From the NCBI RefSeq assembly GCF_031844705.1, contig NZ_CP134609.1, positions 2,170,001 to 2,234,000 of the forward strand: 64,000 nt of DNA, written 5' to 3'. Source of the DNA: Streptomyces sp. ITFR-16 (GTDB taxonomy: Bacteria; Actinomycetota; Actinomycetes; Streptomycetales; Streptomycetaceae). Under the pieces are notes generated by a model. It did no database searches, was not told the origin of the DNA, and worked only from the letters and a program-made list of their open reading frames with translations. Shown here one piece after another: positions 17,180 through 26,073 of the stretch; the stretch's first letter is position 1, and every line of letters starts with the position of its first letter. The position numbers and the translations under genes were made by a program.

Positions 17180-18097
17180 TCAGGCCTGCTCGGCGTCCGC
17201 GGCCGGGGCCTCGGCGGCGGGGGCCTCGGCAGCAGCCTCGGCGGCCGGGGCGTCGGCGGCCTCGGCGTCCGCGACCTTCTCGGTCTCGGCGGAGGTCTGG
17301 ACCTCGGCGTCGGCCTTCTTGTCGCCCTCGAGCAGGTCACGCTCCCACTCGGCGAGCGGCTCGCCGGCGGCCTTCTCGCCCGGCTTCGAGTCGCCGGTCG
17401 CGGCGCCGGAGCGGGCGATGAGGCCCTCGGCGACGGCGTCGGCGATCACGCGGGTGAGCAGGGTGACGGAGCGGATCGCGTCGTCGTTGCCCGGAATCTT
17501 GTAGTCGACCTCGTCGGGGTCACAGTTGGTGTCCAGGATCGCGACGACCGGGATGTGGAGCTTGCGCGCCTCACCGACGGCGATGTGCTCCTTCTTGGTG
17601 TCGACGATCCAGACGGCGCTCGGCACCTTCTGCATCTCGCGGATACCACCGAGGGTCTTCTCCAGCTTGGCCTTCTCGCGCGAGAGGACCAGGAGCTCCT
17701 TCTTGGTGAGGCCGGAGGCGGCCACGTCCTCGAAGTCGATGAGCTCGAGCTCCTTCAGACGCTGAAGGCGCTTGTAGACGGTGGAGAAGTTGGTGAGCAT
17801 GCCACCGAGCCAACGCTGGTTGACGTACGGCATGCCGACGCGCGTCGCCTGCTCGGCGATGGCCTCCTGGGCCTGCTTCTTCGTACCCACGAACATGATG
17901 GAGCCGCCGTGGGCGACGGTCTCCTTGACGAACTCGTAGGCGCGGTCGATGTACGACAGCGACTGGAGCAGGTCGATGATGTAGATGCCGTTGCGCTCCG
18001 TGAAGATGAAGCGCTTCATCTTCGGGTTCCAACGGCGGGTCTGGTGACCGAAGTGGACGCCGCTTTCCAGCAGCTCCCGCATCGTGACGACGGCCAT
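17180..18097 (-). CDS. rpsB: 30S ribosomal protein S2
   Basis: The 305-residue protein has the S2 signatures [32 protein letters not shown] and [12 protein letters not shown], then [18 protein letters not shown]. The last 50 or so residues are an Ala/Glu-rich tail common in Streptomyces S2. The 276-nt region upstream (18098-18373) separates it from the divergent M23 peptidase gene and should hold the promoter and a possible autoregulatory leader. I could not define a leader fold by eye. Confidence 0.97.
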   Translation of the reverse strand: MAVVTMRELLESGVHFGHQTRRWNPKMKRFIFTERNGIYIIDLLQSLSYIDRAYEFVKETVAHGGSIMFVGTKKQAQEAIAEQATRVGMPYVNQRWLGGMLTNFSTVYKRLQRLKELELIDFEDVAASGLTKKELLVLSREKAKLEKTLGGIREMQKVPSAVWIVDTKKEHIAVGEARKLHIPVVAILDTNCDPDEVDYKIPGNDDAIRSVTLLTRVIADAVAEGLIARSGAATGDSKPGEKAAGEPLAEWERDLLEGDKKADAEVQTSAETEKVADAEAADAPAAEAAAEAPAAEAPAADAEQA

Positions 18098-18373
18098 GGC
18101 CGTACTCCTTGAGGTACTCGGTTATCGCGACCGCAGGATTGCTGTCGCGCCTGACGCCCCGACGCGCCGTGCCACGAGGGACCGAGGAGCGCGGCCACCT
18201 CCGCAGAGCGGGAGGTGGCGGGGCGTGCGAAGTCGACCCGGTGACCCGGATCGCCAGAAGAAGTGTACGGGACCCGCCGGGTCCCGGGTGACGGCGCTGT
18301 CCACAACCGGCCGGTAGTCCACAGAACCGGTCCATGATCCCCGCGGAACGGGCCCTCGGGGGACGGTGGGGCC

Positions 18374-19543
18374 ATGCGACGCACATCAGACCGGGCGGCT
18401 GCCCGGACCCCGAACGGCAGGGCGGCGTGGTGGGCGGCGGCGGTCCTCGCGGGGCTGCTGCTGGTGACGGCGGGGCCGACCCGGCCGGCCGCCGCGGCCG
18501 TTCCCGCACGGGCCGGCGCACCCTCGCCGGTGGCCCCGGCAGGCGCCCGCGTCTGGCCGCTGGCGGGCCGCCCGACGGTGGTACGGGGCTGGGAACCGCC
18601 CGCGACCGACTACGGACGGGGACACCGGGGCGTGGACCTGGCCGCCGGGCCCGGTACGCAGGTGCGCGCCGCCGCGTCCGGCCGGGTCTCCTACGCGGGC
18701 GCCGTGGCCGGTCGCGGGGTGCTGGCGATCGAGGTGGCCGGGACGGGTGATCCGCCGCTGCGGACCACGTACGAGCCGGTGCGCCCGCTGGTCACCGAGG
18801 GCGACGACGTCGTGGCGGGGCAGGTGGTGGCCGTTGTGGCGGAGGGGCCGTTCCACTGCCCGTCGGGCTGTCTGCACTGGGGCCTGCGCCGGGCGAAGGC
18901 GTACCTGGACCCCCTGTCGCTCCTGCCGCCCGCACTGCTGCGCCGCGGCCCCTCCCGCCTGCTCCCGGTCTTCGGCGTACCGCTGCCGGGCGGCGTCACG
19001 GGCGACGGTCCGGGCGGAGGTCCTTCGGTGCCGACGGGCGGCGGGGCGGTGGTGACTGCGGCCGCTCTCGCGCGGGGGCGGCGGGGCCGGGAGCGGCGTC
19101 AGGCCTGCTCGGCGGGGATGCCCCGGACGCCGTGCAGGATCATGGCGACGGCGGTGTCGGCGATCACGCCGGGCTCCTCCGCCACGGTCAGCTCGATACG
19201 CCGGACCGCGGCGTCCACCGAACCCTGGAGCAGCATGGCCGCGAGCCGGGGCTGCGCGTGGCCGAGGTCGCCGAGCGCCTCGACGATCATGGCGATGAGG
19301 CCGCCGTGCGCGGCGCGGATCTTCTCGCGGGCGCCCGCGTCCAGCTCGCTGGCGGAGATCGCGACCACGGCCCGGTGGCGCCGGTCGCCGACGAGGTCGA
19401 GCTGCCGGCGGACGTACGCCTCGATCTTCTCCTCGGGCGTCCCCGCACGCTCCATCGCGTGCTCGACCTCGGCCGCCCAGACCGGGAAGTCGACGGCGCA
19501 CAGCTCCTCGACGACGGCGGCGCGCGAACGGAAGTACTCGTAG
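18374..19543 (+). CDS. M23-family (LytM-like) peptidase with anomalous antisense 3' extension
   Basis: The first ~215 residues form a secreted M23-type domain. A signal sequence (WWAAAVLAGLLLVTAG, then AAAA) precedes GRGHRGVDLAAGPGTQVRAAASGRVSYAG, with the zinc-binding HRGVD, and a final HWGLRR. Family members cut peptidoglycan cross-links. The frame does not stop near residue 235, as the domain would suggest. It continues through the antisense strand of the TetR gene to 19543, giving 389 residues whose last ~150 are low-complexity and shadow-like. Either the real gene ends in another frame (an in-run TGA lies near 19052 one frame over, so a frameshift is possible) or the genes truly overlap by 445 nt. 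Confidence 0.7.
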   Translation: MRRTSDRAAARTPNGRAAWWAAAVLAGLLLVTAGPTRPAAAAVPARAGAPSPVAPAGARVWPLAGRPTVVRGWEPPATDYGRGHRGVDLAAGPGTQVRAAASGRVSYAGAVAGRGVLAIEVAGTGDPPLRTTYEPVRPLVTEGDDVVAGQVVAVVAEGPFHCPSGCLHWGLRRAKAYLDPLSLLPPALLRRGPSRLLPVFGVPLPGGVTGDGPGGGPSVPTGGGAVVTAAALARGRRGRERRQACSAGMPRTPCRIMATAVSAITPGSSATVSSIRRTAASTEPWSSMAASRGCAWPRSPSASTIMAMRPPCAARIFSRAPASSSLAEIATTARWRRSPTRSSCRRTYASIFSSGVPARSIACSTSAAQTGKSTAHSSSTTAARERKYS

Positions 19544-19698
19544 ACGGAGGACCGGGCGAGGCCCGTGCGTTCGGCGAGGGCGGGGAAGGTCAAGGCCTCC
19601 GTGCCTCCCTCGGACAGCAGGGAGCGCGCTGCGTCCAGGAGGGCGCCGCGCTGCATGGTCCGGTGCTCGGCCACGGAGGCCGCTCGAATCCTGGGCAC
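19099..19698 (-). CDS. TetR-family transcriptional regulator
   Basis: The 199-residue protein has an N-terminal TetR helix-turn-helix at about residues 19-60 (LLDAARSLLSEGGTEALTF, then RTGLARSSVYEYFRSRAAVVEEL). An all-helical ligand-binding domain follows, for which no ligand can be deduced. It lies between whiG and the convergent M23 peptidase gene. Codon use is normal for the neighbourhood, which argues that this frame, not the antisense extension, is the real one. Confidence 0.9.
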   Translation of the reverse strand: MPRIRAASVAEHRTMQRGALLDAARSLLSEGGTEALTFPALAERTGLARSSVYEYFRSRAAVVEELCAVDFPVWAAEVEHAMERAGTPEEKIEAYVRRQLDLVGDRRHRAVVAISASELDAGAREKIRAAHGGLIAMIVEALGDLGHAQPRLAAMLLQGSVDAAVRRIELTVAEEPGVIADTAVAMILHGVRGIPAEQA

Positions 19699-19825
19699 GC
19701 CTCCACTCTACGGCGGGCCGCCGCCGGGAGGGTGCGGGTGGCCCCGGTATGGCCGAAGCGGCCCGGAGGGACGGGGCAGGAGGCGAGGGGAGAGGTGGGA
19801 CGGGTGGGGCTCCGGAGGCGCGGAC

Positions 19826-20662
19826 TCAGCGTCCGGCGTCCGCCAGCTTCGCGCGCAGCTGGAGCACCGACTTGGTGTGGATCTGGCTGACACGGCTCTC
19901 GGTGACCCCGAGGACGTTGCCGATCTCGGCGAGGGTCAGGCCCTCGTAGTAGTAGAGCGTGACGACCGTCTTCTCGCGGTCGGGCAGGGTGTTGATCGCC
20001 CGGGCGAGCAGCCGTCTGAGCTCCCGGTCCTCGGCCACCTCCACCGGGTTGTCCGCGGCGGTGTCCTCCAGCGTGTCCATCAGGCTCAGCCGGTCGCCGC
20101 CCTCGCCGCCGACATGGAGCAGTTCCTCCAGCGCGACGACGTTGGCCAGCGACAACTGGCTGAAAACCGCGTGCAGTTCCTCCAGCGTCACATCCATCTC
20201 GGCGGCGACCTCCGCCTCCGACGGGGAGCGCCGCAGCTGGGCCTCCAGCGTGGCGTAGGCGCGTTCCACCGCCCGGGCCTTCTGCCGCACGGAGCGCGGG
20301 ATCCAGTCCAGCGCCCGCAGCTCGTCGATCATCGCGCCGCGGATGCGGGTGATCGCGTAGGTCTCGAACTTGATCGCGCGCTCGATGTCGAACTTCTCGA
20401 TCGCGTCGATCAGCCCGAAGACCCCCGAGGAGACGAAGTCCGCCTGCTCGACGTTGGACGGCAGGCCCACGCTCACCCGGCCCGCGACGTACTTCACCAG
20501 GGGCGAGTAGTGCAGGATCAGCTGCTCCCGCAGCCGTCCGTCGCCGGTGGTCTTGTACGACCGCCACAACTCGTCGAGCGAGGACGGGGCGGGAGGGCGC
20601 ACCGTGCCACGCGCAGCCGGTGGTACTGCCGCGCGGTCAGACCCGGAGGTGTGCTGGGGCAT
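19826..20662 (-). CDS. whiG: RNA polymerase sigma factor WhiG (sporulation)
   Basis: The 278-residue sigma-28-like factor triggers sporulation-specific transcription in aerial hyphae. Region 2 is visible as [20 protein letters not shown] and [17 protein letters not shown], with [22 protein letters not shown]. Region 4 is [19 protein letters not shown] with the [17 protein letters not shown]. Length and N-terminus (MPQHTSGSD) match Streptomyces WhiG. It lies in its usual place next to dprA. Confidence 0.96.
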   Translation of the reverse strand: MPQHTSGSDRAAVPPAARGTVRPPAPSSLDELWRSYKTTGDGRLREQLILHYSPLVKYVAGRVSVGLPSNVEQADFVSSGVFGLIDAIEKFDIERAIKFETYAITRIRGAMIDELRALDWIPRSVRQKARAVERAYATLEAQLRRSPSEAEVAAEMDVTLEELHAVFSQLSLANVVALEELLHVGGEGGDRLSLMDTLEDTAADNPVEVAEDRELRRLLARAINTLPDREKTVVTLYYYEGLTLAEIGNVLGVTESRVSQIHTKSVLQLRAKLADAGR

Positions 20663-20796
20663 GTGGTGCCTTGAGCCGTTCTGCCGTGAAGTACTGGGAC
20701 TTGTCTCTGGGGCGGAATCCTTGTGAGCGTAGCGTGACTGAGTTGTCGCGGTGCGCGCAGGATAGAGGATGGATCCTGTGCGCTTCCGGGCGAACG

Positions 20797-20868
20797 GACA
20801 TGACGCGCGACCCGGCGGCGGACATGACAGCGCACCCGGCCGGCGACATGGCGGATGCCCGGGGCCAC
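20797..20868. repeat. Imperfect 24-nt tandem repeat upstream of whiG
   Basis: Three adjacent 24-nt units start with GACATGAC, GACATGAC and GACATGGC (20797-20820, 20821-20844, 20845-20868). The first two agree at most positions and the third only loosely. They sit in the 288-nt gap between whiG and dprA, which otherwise shows no gene. Confidence 0.5.
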
Positions 20869-20950
20869 CGCCACCTGCGCCGGCCCCGGAGGCGTCACTG
20901 ACGGATGCGCCGAGGTCATCGGCATCACCTTTTCACCCGAATGCCCCAGG

Positions 20951-22162
20951 TCAAGAACCGCCTCGCCGCGCGTCGTCATGACAACTCGGCCTCCGCGTCA
21001 ACCGCCATCCCTCGCCATCGCGTTCGACGAACCCCAGTGAGTGCAGTTCGTACAGCTTGCCGAGGGCCTCGTCAGCGCTCGTTCCGGCGGTACGGGCGGC
21101 CTCCCGGGCGTCCACCGTGCCGTGCGACGGCAGGGCGTCCAGGACCCTGCCGCAGACGAGGTCCAGCAGGTCTCGCGGCAGTACGGGACCGTGTCGGGAG
21201 GGGGCGAGTTCTCCCATGTCACCGACCAGTTCGGCGACTTCCGCCGCGTCCGTCACCAGCACGCCTTCACCGCGCAGGAGTTCATGGACGCCCGCCGAGA
21301 GCCCGCTGGTGGCCGGTCCCGGAACGCCCATGGTGAAGCGGCCCAGACGCTGGGCACTGCGTGCCGTGACCAGGGAACCGCTGCGGTACTCGGCCTCGAC
21401 CACCACGGTCCCCCGCGTCAACGCGGCGATCACCCTGTTCCGCAGGATGAATCTGCTGCGCGTGGGGTGGTCGGCCGGGGGCAGTTCGCCGATCACGAGC
21501 CCCTGTTCGGCCACCCGTCCGATCAGCTCGGCGTGTCCGCGCGGATAGGGGACGTCCACCCCGCAGGCCAGCACCGCCATCGTCGCGCCGTCGGCCGCCA
21601 GTGCGCCCCGGTGGGCCGCCCCGTCGACGCCGAAGGCCGCCCCGGAGACGACCACCCAGCCCCGCTCCGCGAGCCCCGCGCCCATGGTCGTCGCCATGTG
21701 CGCTCCGTACGGTGTGCAGGCACGCGCCCCGACCACGGCGACCGAGCGCAGCGCCCAGAGCCGGAGATCGGGCTTCCCCCGCACCCACAGCCCGGTCGGC
21801 CGGGCATCGCCCAGATCGTCCAGCTGGGTCGGCCACTCCCGGTCGCCGGGGACGACGAACCGCCCGCCGGCCTCGGCGACCGCCGCCAGGTCCCGTTCCG
21901 GATCGGCGCCGTCGGCCCGCAGCCGGTAGCCGGCCAGCCGCCGCGCCGTCATCCCGCTCAGCCGCTCGGCCGACCCGTCCCGGGCCGTGATCCGGCGCAT
22001 CAGCTCCACGCCGCCGCACTCCCGCAGCCAGCGCCCGGCCCGCTCGTCCCCCGGCTCCAGCACCCGGGTCAGTGCCGCCCGCGCCAGCCGCTCCCGCGCG
22101 CTCGCCCCGCGCGGGGCCGGCCGCTCCCCCGCCCCCGCGCACACGGCTCCCTCCCCCGTCAT
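20951..22162 (-). CDS. dprA: DNA-processing protein DprA (Smf)
   Basis: The 403-residue protein has the DprA Rossmann-like core: SVAVVGARACTPYG, VVSGAAFGVDGAAHRGAL, VLACGVDVPYP, and RFILRNRVIAALT. A C-terminal winged-helix segment (GTVDAREAARTAG, then LYELHSLGFVERDGEGWRL) follows. DprA loads RecA on incoming single-stranded DNA in naturally competent bacteria; its job in Streptomyces is not settled. The ATG overlaps the comM stop codon (ATGA), so dprA is normally translated from a yraN-comM-dprA transcript. That transcript is now interrupted by the element in comM. Confidence 0.93.
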   Translation of the reverse strand: MTGEGAVCAGAGERPAPRGASARERLARAALTRVLEPGDERAGRWLRECGGVELMRRITARDGSAERLSGMTARRLAGYRLRADGADPERDLAAVAEAGGRFVVPGDREWPTQLDDLGDARPTGLWVRGKPDLRLWALRSVAVVGARACTPYGAHMATTMGAGLAERGWVVVSGAAFGVDGAAHRGALAADGATMAVLACGVDVPYPRGHAELIGRVAEQGLVIGELPPADHPTRSRFILRNRVIAALTRGTVVVEAEYRSGSLVTARSAQRLGRFTMGVPGPATSGLSAGVHELLRGEGVLVTDAAEVAELVGDMGELAPSRHGPVLPRDLLDLVCGRVLDALPSHGTVDAREAARTAGTSADEALGKLYELHSLGFVERDGEGWRLTRRPSCHDDARRGGS

Positions 22163-22800
22163 ACCGCCCCCGCCTCCATCGGGACCCCCCGGGGAATGCC
22201 GCTGCGCAGCTCCAGGGCCACCGCGATGTCCGAGGCGTCCGGCCGGTCGGCCGCGCGCAGGTCCGCGACCGTCCACGCCACCCGCAGCACCCGGTCCAGG
22301 CCTCGCGCGGTGAGCAGGCCCCGCTCCATGTCCCGTTCGGCCGCCATCAGGGCACCCGGTGCCGCCGCCAGCCGGGTCCGCAGCTCATGGCCCGGCACCT
22401 CACTGTTGGTGGTCCACGGTGTGCCCGCCAGCCGCTCGGCCGCCCGCTCCCGTGCCTCCCGCACCCGGGCGGCGACGGTCTCGGTCGACTCGCCCCGGCC
22501 GCCCCGCCCCATCAGGTCCTCCCGTCGGACGGGATCGACGACCACCCTCAGATCGACCCGGTCGAGCAGCGGGCCTGACAGCCTGGCCTGGTAGCGGCGC
22601 ACCGCCGAGGGCGGGCACTCGCAGCCGGCCCCGCTCAGGGTGTGGCGTCCGCATGGGCAGGGGTTGGCGGCGAGCACCATCAGGAATCGGGCGGGCAGCC
22701 GCACCACCCCGGCGCTGCGTGCCACCACCACATGGCCCGACTCCAGCGGCTGGCGCAGCGAGTCCAGCGCCCGGACGGAGAATTCCGGCGCCTCGTCGAG
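22159..22800 (-). pseudogene. comM: comM (YifB-type AAA+ ATPase), 3' fragment, cut off by element insertion
   Basis: This is the C-terminal 211 codons of a Mg-chelatase-like ATPase, beginning inside Walker B with LDEAPEFSVRALDSLRQPLES. It continues through the cysteine-containing ANPCPCGRHTLSGAGCECPP and the C-terminal domain ending PRGVPMEAGAV. The 5' end joins the left end of the Tn554-like element at 22800/22801. No in-frame ATG or GTG precedes the host sequence within the element end before a stop, so only internal starts could express a fragment. The stop overlaps the dprA start. Together with the fragment at 27373-28362 it would encode a normal 541-residue protein. Confidence 0.93.
22795..22800. 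repeat. Left copy of the 6-bp flanking repeat GTCGAG (attachment core)
   Basis: GTCGAG lies immediately outside the left inverted end and recurs immediately outside the right end at 27373-27378. On the coding strand it is CTCGAC (Leu-Asp of Walker B). It is either the crossover core of the tyrosine recombinase or a target duplication. Confidence 0.9.
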
Positions 22801-22811
22801 ATTACCGACCG
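22801..22811 (+). repeat. Left terminal inverted repeat of the element
   Basis: ATTACCGACCG marks the left boundary. Its exact reverse complement is at 27362-27372. Confidence 0.9.
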
Positions 22812-22888
22812 TTGATGTCGAGGCTGCGCCGCTGACCTGCGCTAATGCATAGCTTACATGTCAGCGACGCAGCCTCGTTGTGATCAAC
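22811..22888 (-). terminator. Large stem-loop at the tnpC end of the element
   Basis: Arms 22811-22836 (GTTGAT...GAGGCTGCGCCGCTGAC) and 22860-22888 (GTCAGCGACGCAGCCTC...ATCAAC) pair over a 17-bp core with one mismatch, plus an outer 6-bp stem, around a 23-nt loop. It starts about 25 nt after the tnpC stop. It could terminate the tnpABC transcript or act as a recombination-end structure. Confidence 0.7.
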
Positions 22889-22912
22889 AGGACTTGCCGG
22901 TAGAGGTCTTGG

Positions 22913-23500
22913 TCAGTCGTTCGAAGTGCGATCCAGCAGCTGCACTTCGAGATCGGACAGACGCTTGTCCTGGAAGCGCAATGTGGACCGCGCCGCCTTC
23001 AGCCGCTCGTCGAGAGCTCGGTTCTCCTCACTCAGTCTCCGGACGCGCTGCTTGAGGTTGGTGTTCTCGCTGGTGATCCGCTGGATCGCTTCCTCGGTCC
23101 ACTCCGCTTCGAGATCGCGGACCTGCCCCATGAGCTCGCCGATGCGGCCGCGCTGGAGTCGTATCTCGTCGAAGGCGGATTTCAGCGCATCCTCGGCGTT
23201 GAGTGCCCGCTCCCGCCAGGACGCCTCCTGCGCCGTCGCTTCCGCGTTTCCAGCAGTCACGCGCTGGTCGACCGCGATTTCGGCAGCCGCGGTGACAAGG
23301 GAACGAGCCTGTTGGTTGGAGTAGAGGAATGTCCGGGAGACCGACGCCCGGCGTGCGACAGCCGCGAACGTGATGGGAGTCTTCTCGCGGCGCAACCGCT
23401 TCAGCGCGTCCTGGACGCGGCGGACGGCTGCCTCCGAGCTGCGACGACGTGTCTCGTTCGCAGCGGCGGTCTGCTGGTGGGCGTCAACTGCCATGCTCAT
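22913..23500 (-). CDS. tnpC: TnpC-like accessory protein (DUF6262-like, HTH plus coiled coil)
   Basis: The 195-residue protein has a helix-turn-helix-like segment at about residues 40-65 (KTPITFAAVARRASVSRTFLY). A long predicted coiled coil follows from about 85 to the end (EIRLQRGRIGELMGQVRDLE, then NTNLKQRVRRLSEENRALDE). It is the third gene of the recombinase trio. In Tn554, TnpC influences the orientation and frequency of insertion without being a recombinase. The ATG overlaps the tnpB stop (ATGA); an in-frame ATG at 23494 is the alternative. No catalytic motif is visible, so the role is by analogy. Confidence 0.8.
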   Translation of the reverse strand: MSMAVDAHQQTAAANETRRRSSEAAVRRVQDALKRLRREKTPITFAAVARRASVSRTFLYSNQQARSLVTAAAEIAVDQRVTAGNAEATAQEASWRERALNAEDALKSAFDEIRLQRGRIGELMGQVRDLEAEWTEEAIQRITSENTNLKQRVRRLSEENRALDERLKAARSTLRFQDKRLSDLEVQLLDRTSND

Positions 23501-26073
23501 GCGTTCCCGCTTTCGAGGTCGTCCACGTCGTCGTCGAGGTCGACGGCGTCGGCGAGATCAGCGGCCTTGAACGAGGTGCTCCAGATCCGATGGAAGTAGT
23601 CCTGCGGCCTGCGCAGATCGAGGGCGAGGGCCTCGTCCAGGAGGCCGAGGCCGGCGAGTGCCTTCTCCAGGCCGTCGATGGCTCGGGCGGTCGGCTCGAA
23701 GTAGCTGTGGAGGTAGTCGGCAGTCGCGTCGTCCGGTGCTCGCTCGGCGAGAGTCGTCCACTGCTCCTGCTTTCGGCGCCAGTAGAGGAGATCGGCTCCC
23801 GACATGACGAACTTGTCGCAGTTGTGGCAGTCCAGCTTCCAGGGGCAGGCTCCGCCGTCGACCACGGGCTGGAAGGTGCAGAAGCCGCCCTCCGAGGGGG
23901 TGCTGCGGCGGGAGAGATCCACGGCGAGGGCTTGGGCCTGTGCGCGTGTCATGGGCGTCGTGCCGCCAGACAGAAGTTCGCCTGGCTGGGCGGCGCCGGG
24001 GCCGGAGACCCAGACGTGGTGAAGTACTTCTTCGAGGTCGGAGTGGGCGACCTTGACGTAGTGCTCGGCCATGCGGTCTGAAATCTGTCCGAGGTAGCGG
24101 CGGATGTGGGTGAGGTTGGCGCCGGCCCGCAGGAGGTTGGTCGCCAGCGTGTGACGAGCCTGGTGGGGGACGACGTGGCCGAGGTCGAGTCCCTCGATCC
24201 ATAGCTTGTAGTTGCTGTGGAACCACCCGTAGGACATCGAAGCGTTCCCGGACGGGTTGCGGACCCGGGTGGGGAACAGGGCCATTTCCGCCTGTTGCCG
24301 GCCCGTCGGTGTGTAGCCGTGTCGCCGCTCGAAGCGGGCGAGGGATCTCTTCTGCCTTTCCTGGATGCGGTTGTAGAGCGTGTCGGGGATTCTGATCGCT
24401 TCGTCGTAGTTGCCGACCTTGGTCTGGTCGTGCCAGATCATGGGCAGTTCGCCGTACCGACCGACGCAGTCCATCCGCAGATTCAGGATTTCGCTGCATC
24501 GGCGGCCGGTGAGGACGATCGCTTCCCAGATATCGCGCAGGCCCTGGTCGTCGGGGTCGTAGTTCTCGGCGAGGTGGCGGAGGTTGGTCTCGTCGGCCAG
24601 GGCTTTGGCGACGTCGTCGGAGAACGGGGCTCGCGAGCGTCGCGTCATCCCGCCGGCGTGGGGCATGGCCGTGATGAAGGTCCGGCTCAGCCCGATCCGT
24701 TCGGACTCGCCGGAGTCCAGAGACCCCCGCAGCACCTGGCGGGTGGAGTTGAACACCGCTCGCCGGGTGTTCTCCGTGACTGTGGATGACTTCCCGCCTG
24801 CACGTTTCATGGCCAGTGACGGGAGCCGGTGACGCTCGCGGTGCCGCTGGTCGGCAACGAAGCGGGACATGTATCGCTCGTCCAGCTGGTGGGGATCATG
24901 CCCGCCGGCGGGCGCCTCGACTTCAAGGAAGGCACTCAGTTCGGTGCAGGCGCGACGCGCGTTGTCGAAGACACCGGAGGTGCGGGGGCACTTCGGAGAC
25001 TCCATCGTCCTGGCCATGTAGTCCCAGAGGAGATCGCGGAGCCAGCGCTGGGACACTGCGGTCAGGTCGAAGTGGCTGAAGCGGCCGGGGAACCGACGCC
25101 CGAAGTGATCGGTCTCGATGAAGCCGGCGTCGCGGGTGTCGGAACGGCTGAAGTAGATCAGCCGCAGTTCGTTGCGCATTTCTCGGACGATCATTCCGAC
25201 GACATGCGGGCACTCGTCGGGGTCCAGTTCTGACAGGGAGTGCAGGTCCTGGCCCCGGCAGAGGTTGATCATGTTCTGAATCTGAGTGAGGGGCCACTCG
25301 CTGCGATCGCCGTCGGTATGGGCGAACAGGCCCCACCGGACCTCGGCTTTGAGCAAGGGGCGGAGTCCGGTCAGGATGACCCGGCCCGGCAGAAGGATCG
25401 GCGGCTCTTCGTGGCACCACTGCCGGAACGCTGCTTCGTCGTCGTACTCGACGATGACGGGCAGTCCCCGGTTCTCGAAGGCGTGCCACCACTCACGCGG
25501 CAGTTCGGCCTGGCCGGGGGCACCCTGCGCGTTGTAGCGCATCCGGTGCTTGTGGCAGAGCCGTAGAGGCGAGCTGGCCAAGTCCGGGCACGGTGTCACA
25601 AGGCAGTTGCCATAGCCGGCAAGAGTGGTCTGTTCGGCGAGCCATTGATCGAAGTCGGCGGCTGGCTTTTTGTGCCAGCGGTCCTGGTGGCGGTGGCAGA
25701 GCCTCATCGCGGTGCTGGACGCGGGGCGGTCCGGGCAGATCCGGCAGGTCACCTCCTTGGCCCAGGACATGCGTTCGCCCGGCTCTGCGGTGCGGGTGAA
25801 CTCCGCGGCACTGATGGTGGTGTCCCGGATGGCCCTCCACTGGTCAAGGTGGACGGTGCAGAATTCGTAGGCCTGACGTCGTGTTCGTTCGCAGTCCGGG
25901 ACGTGGCACTCCCATCCGTAGGTGGAGTGACCTGCGGGGAAGTAGATGACGTCGGGGCGGTAGAACGCGTCGACGGTCGGGCCGTTGATGAGAGCGGTCA
26001 GCACCTCAAGGCGGTCCCTGGCCGCCCGCGGGGCGGGGTCGCTGTGCAGCTTGAACAGCATGCTCGTGCTCAT
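23497..26073 (-). CDS. tnpB: TnpB-like large tyrosine recombinase with three N-terminal Cys/His modules
   Basis: The 858-residue protein has a C-terminal-half tyrosine recombinase domain: Arg525 in LTGRRCSEIL, H637-x-x-R640 in VVPHQARHTLA, and nucleophile Tyr672 in HYVKVAH. Three similar Cys/His modules stand at the N-terminus (C56/C61/C72/H75, C110/C113/C126/H129 and C157/C162/C173/H176), suggesting zinc-bound DNA- or protein-contact elements. A further cysteine cluster (C732, C743, C749, C752) follows the catalytic domain, as is usual for the TnpB family. It should act with TnpA in excision and insertion. It overlaps tnpA and tnpC by 4 nt each, so all three are translated together. Confidence 0.88.
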   Translation of the reverse strand: MSTSMLFKLHSDPAPRAARDRLEVLTALINGPTVDAFYRPDVIYFPAGHSTYGWECHVPDCERTRRQAYEFCTVHLDQWRAIRDTTISAAEFTRTAEPGERMSWAKEVTCRICPDRPASSTAMRLCHRHQDRWHKKPAADFDQWLAEQTTLAGYGNCLVTPCPDLASSPLRLCHKHRMRYNAQGAPGQAELPREWWHAFENRGLPVIVEYDDEAAFRQWCHEEPPILLPGRVILTGLRPLLKAEVRWGLFAHTDGDRSEWPLTQIQNMINLCRGQDLHSLSELDPDECPHVVGMIVREMRNELRLIYFSRSDTRDAGFIETDHFGRRFPGRFSHFDLTAVSQRWLRDLLWDYMARTMESPKCPRTSGVFDNARRACTELSAFLEVEAPAGGHDPHQLDERYMSRFVADQRHRERHRLPSLAMKRAGGKSSTVTENTRRAVFNSTRQVLRGSLDSGESERIGLSRTFITAMPHAGGMTRRSRAPFSDDVAKALADETNLRHLAENYDPDDQGLRDIWEAIVLTGRRCSEILNLRMDCVGRYGELPMIWHDQTKVGNYDEAIRIPDTLYNRIQERQKRSLARFERRHGYTPTGRQQAEMALFPTRVRNPSGNASMSYGWFHSNYKLWIEGLDLGHVVPHQARHTLATNLLRAGANLTHIRRYLGQISDRMAEHYVKVAHSDLEEVLHHVWVSGPGAAQPGELLSGGTTPMTRAQAQALAVDLSRRSTPSEGGFCTFQPVVDGGACPWKLDCHNCDKFVMSGADLLYWRRKQEQWTTLAERAPDDATADYLHSYFEPTARAIDGLEKALAGLGLLDEALALDLRRPQDYFHRIWSTSFKAADLADAVDLDDDVDDLESGNA

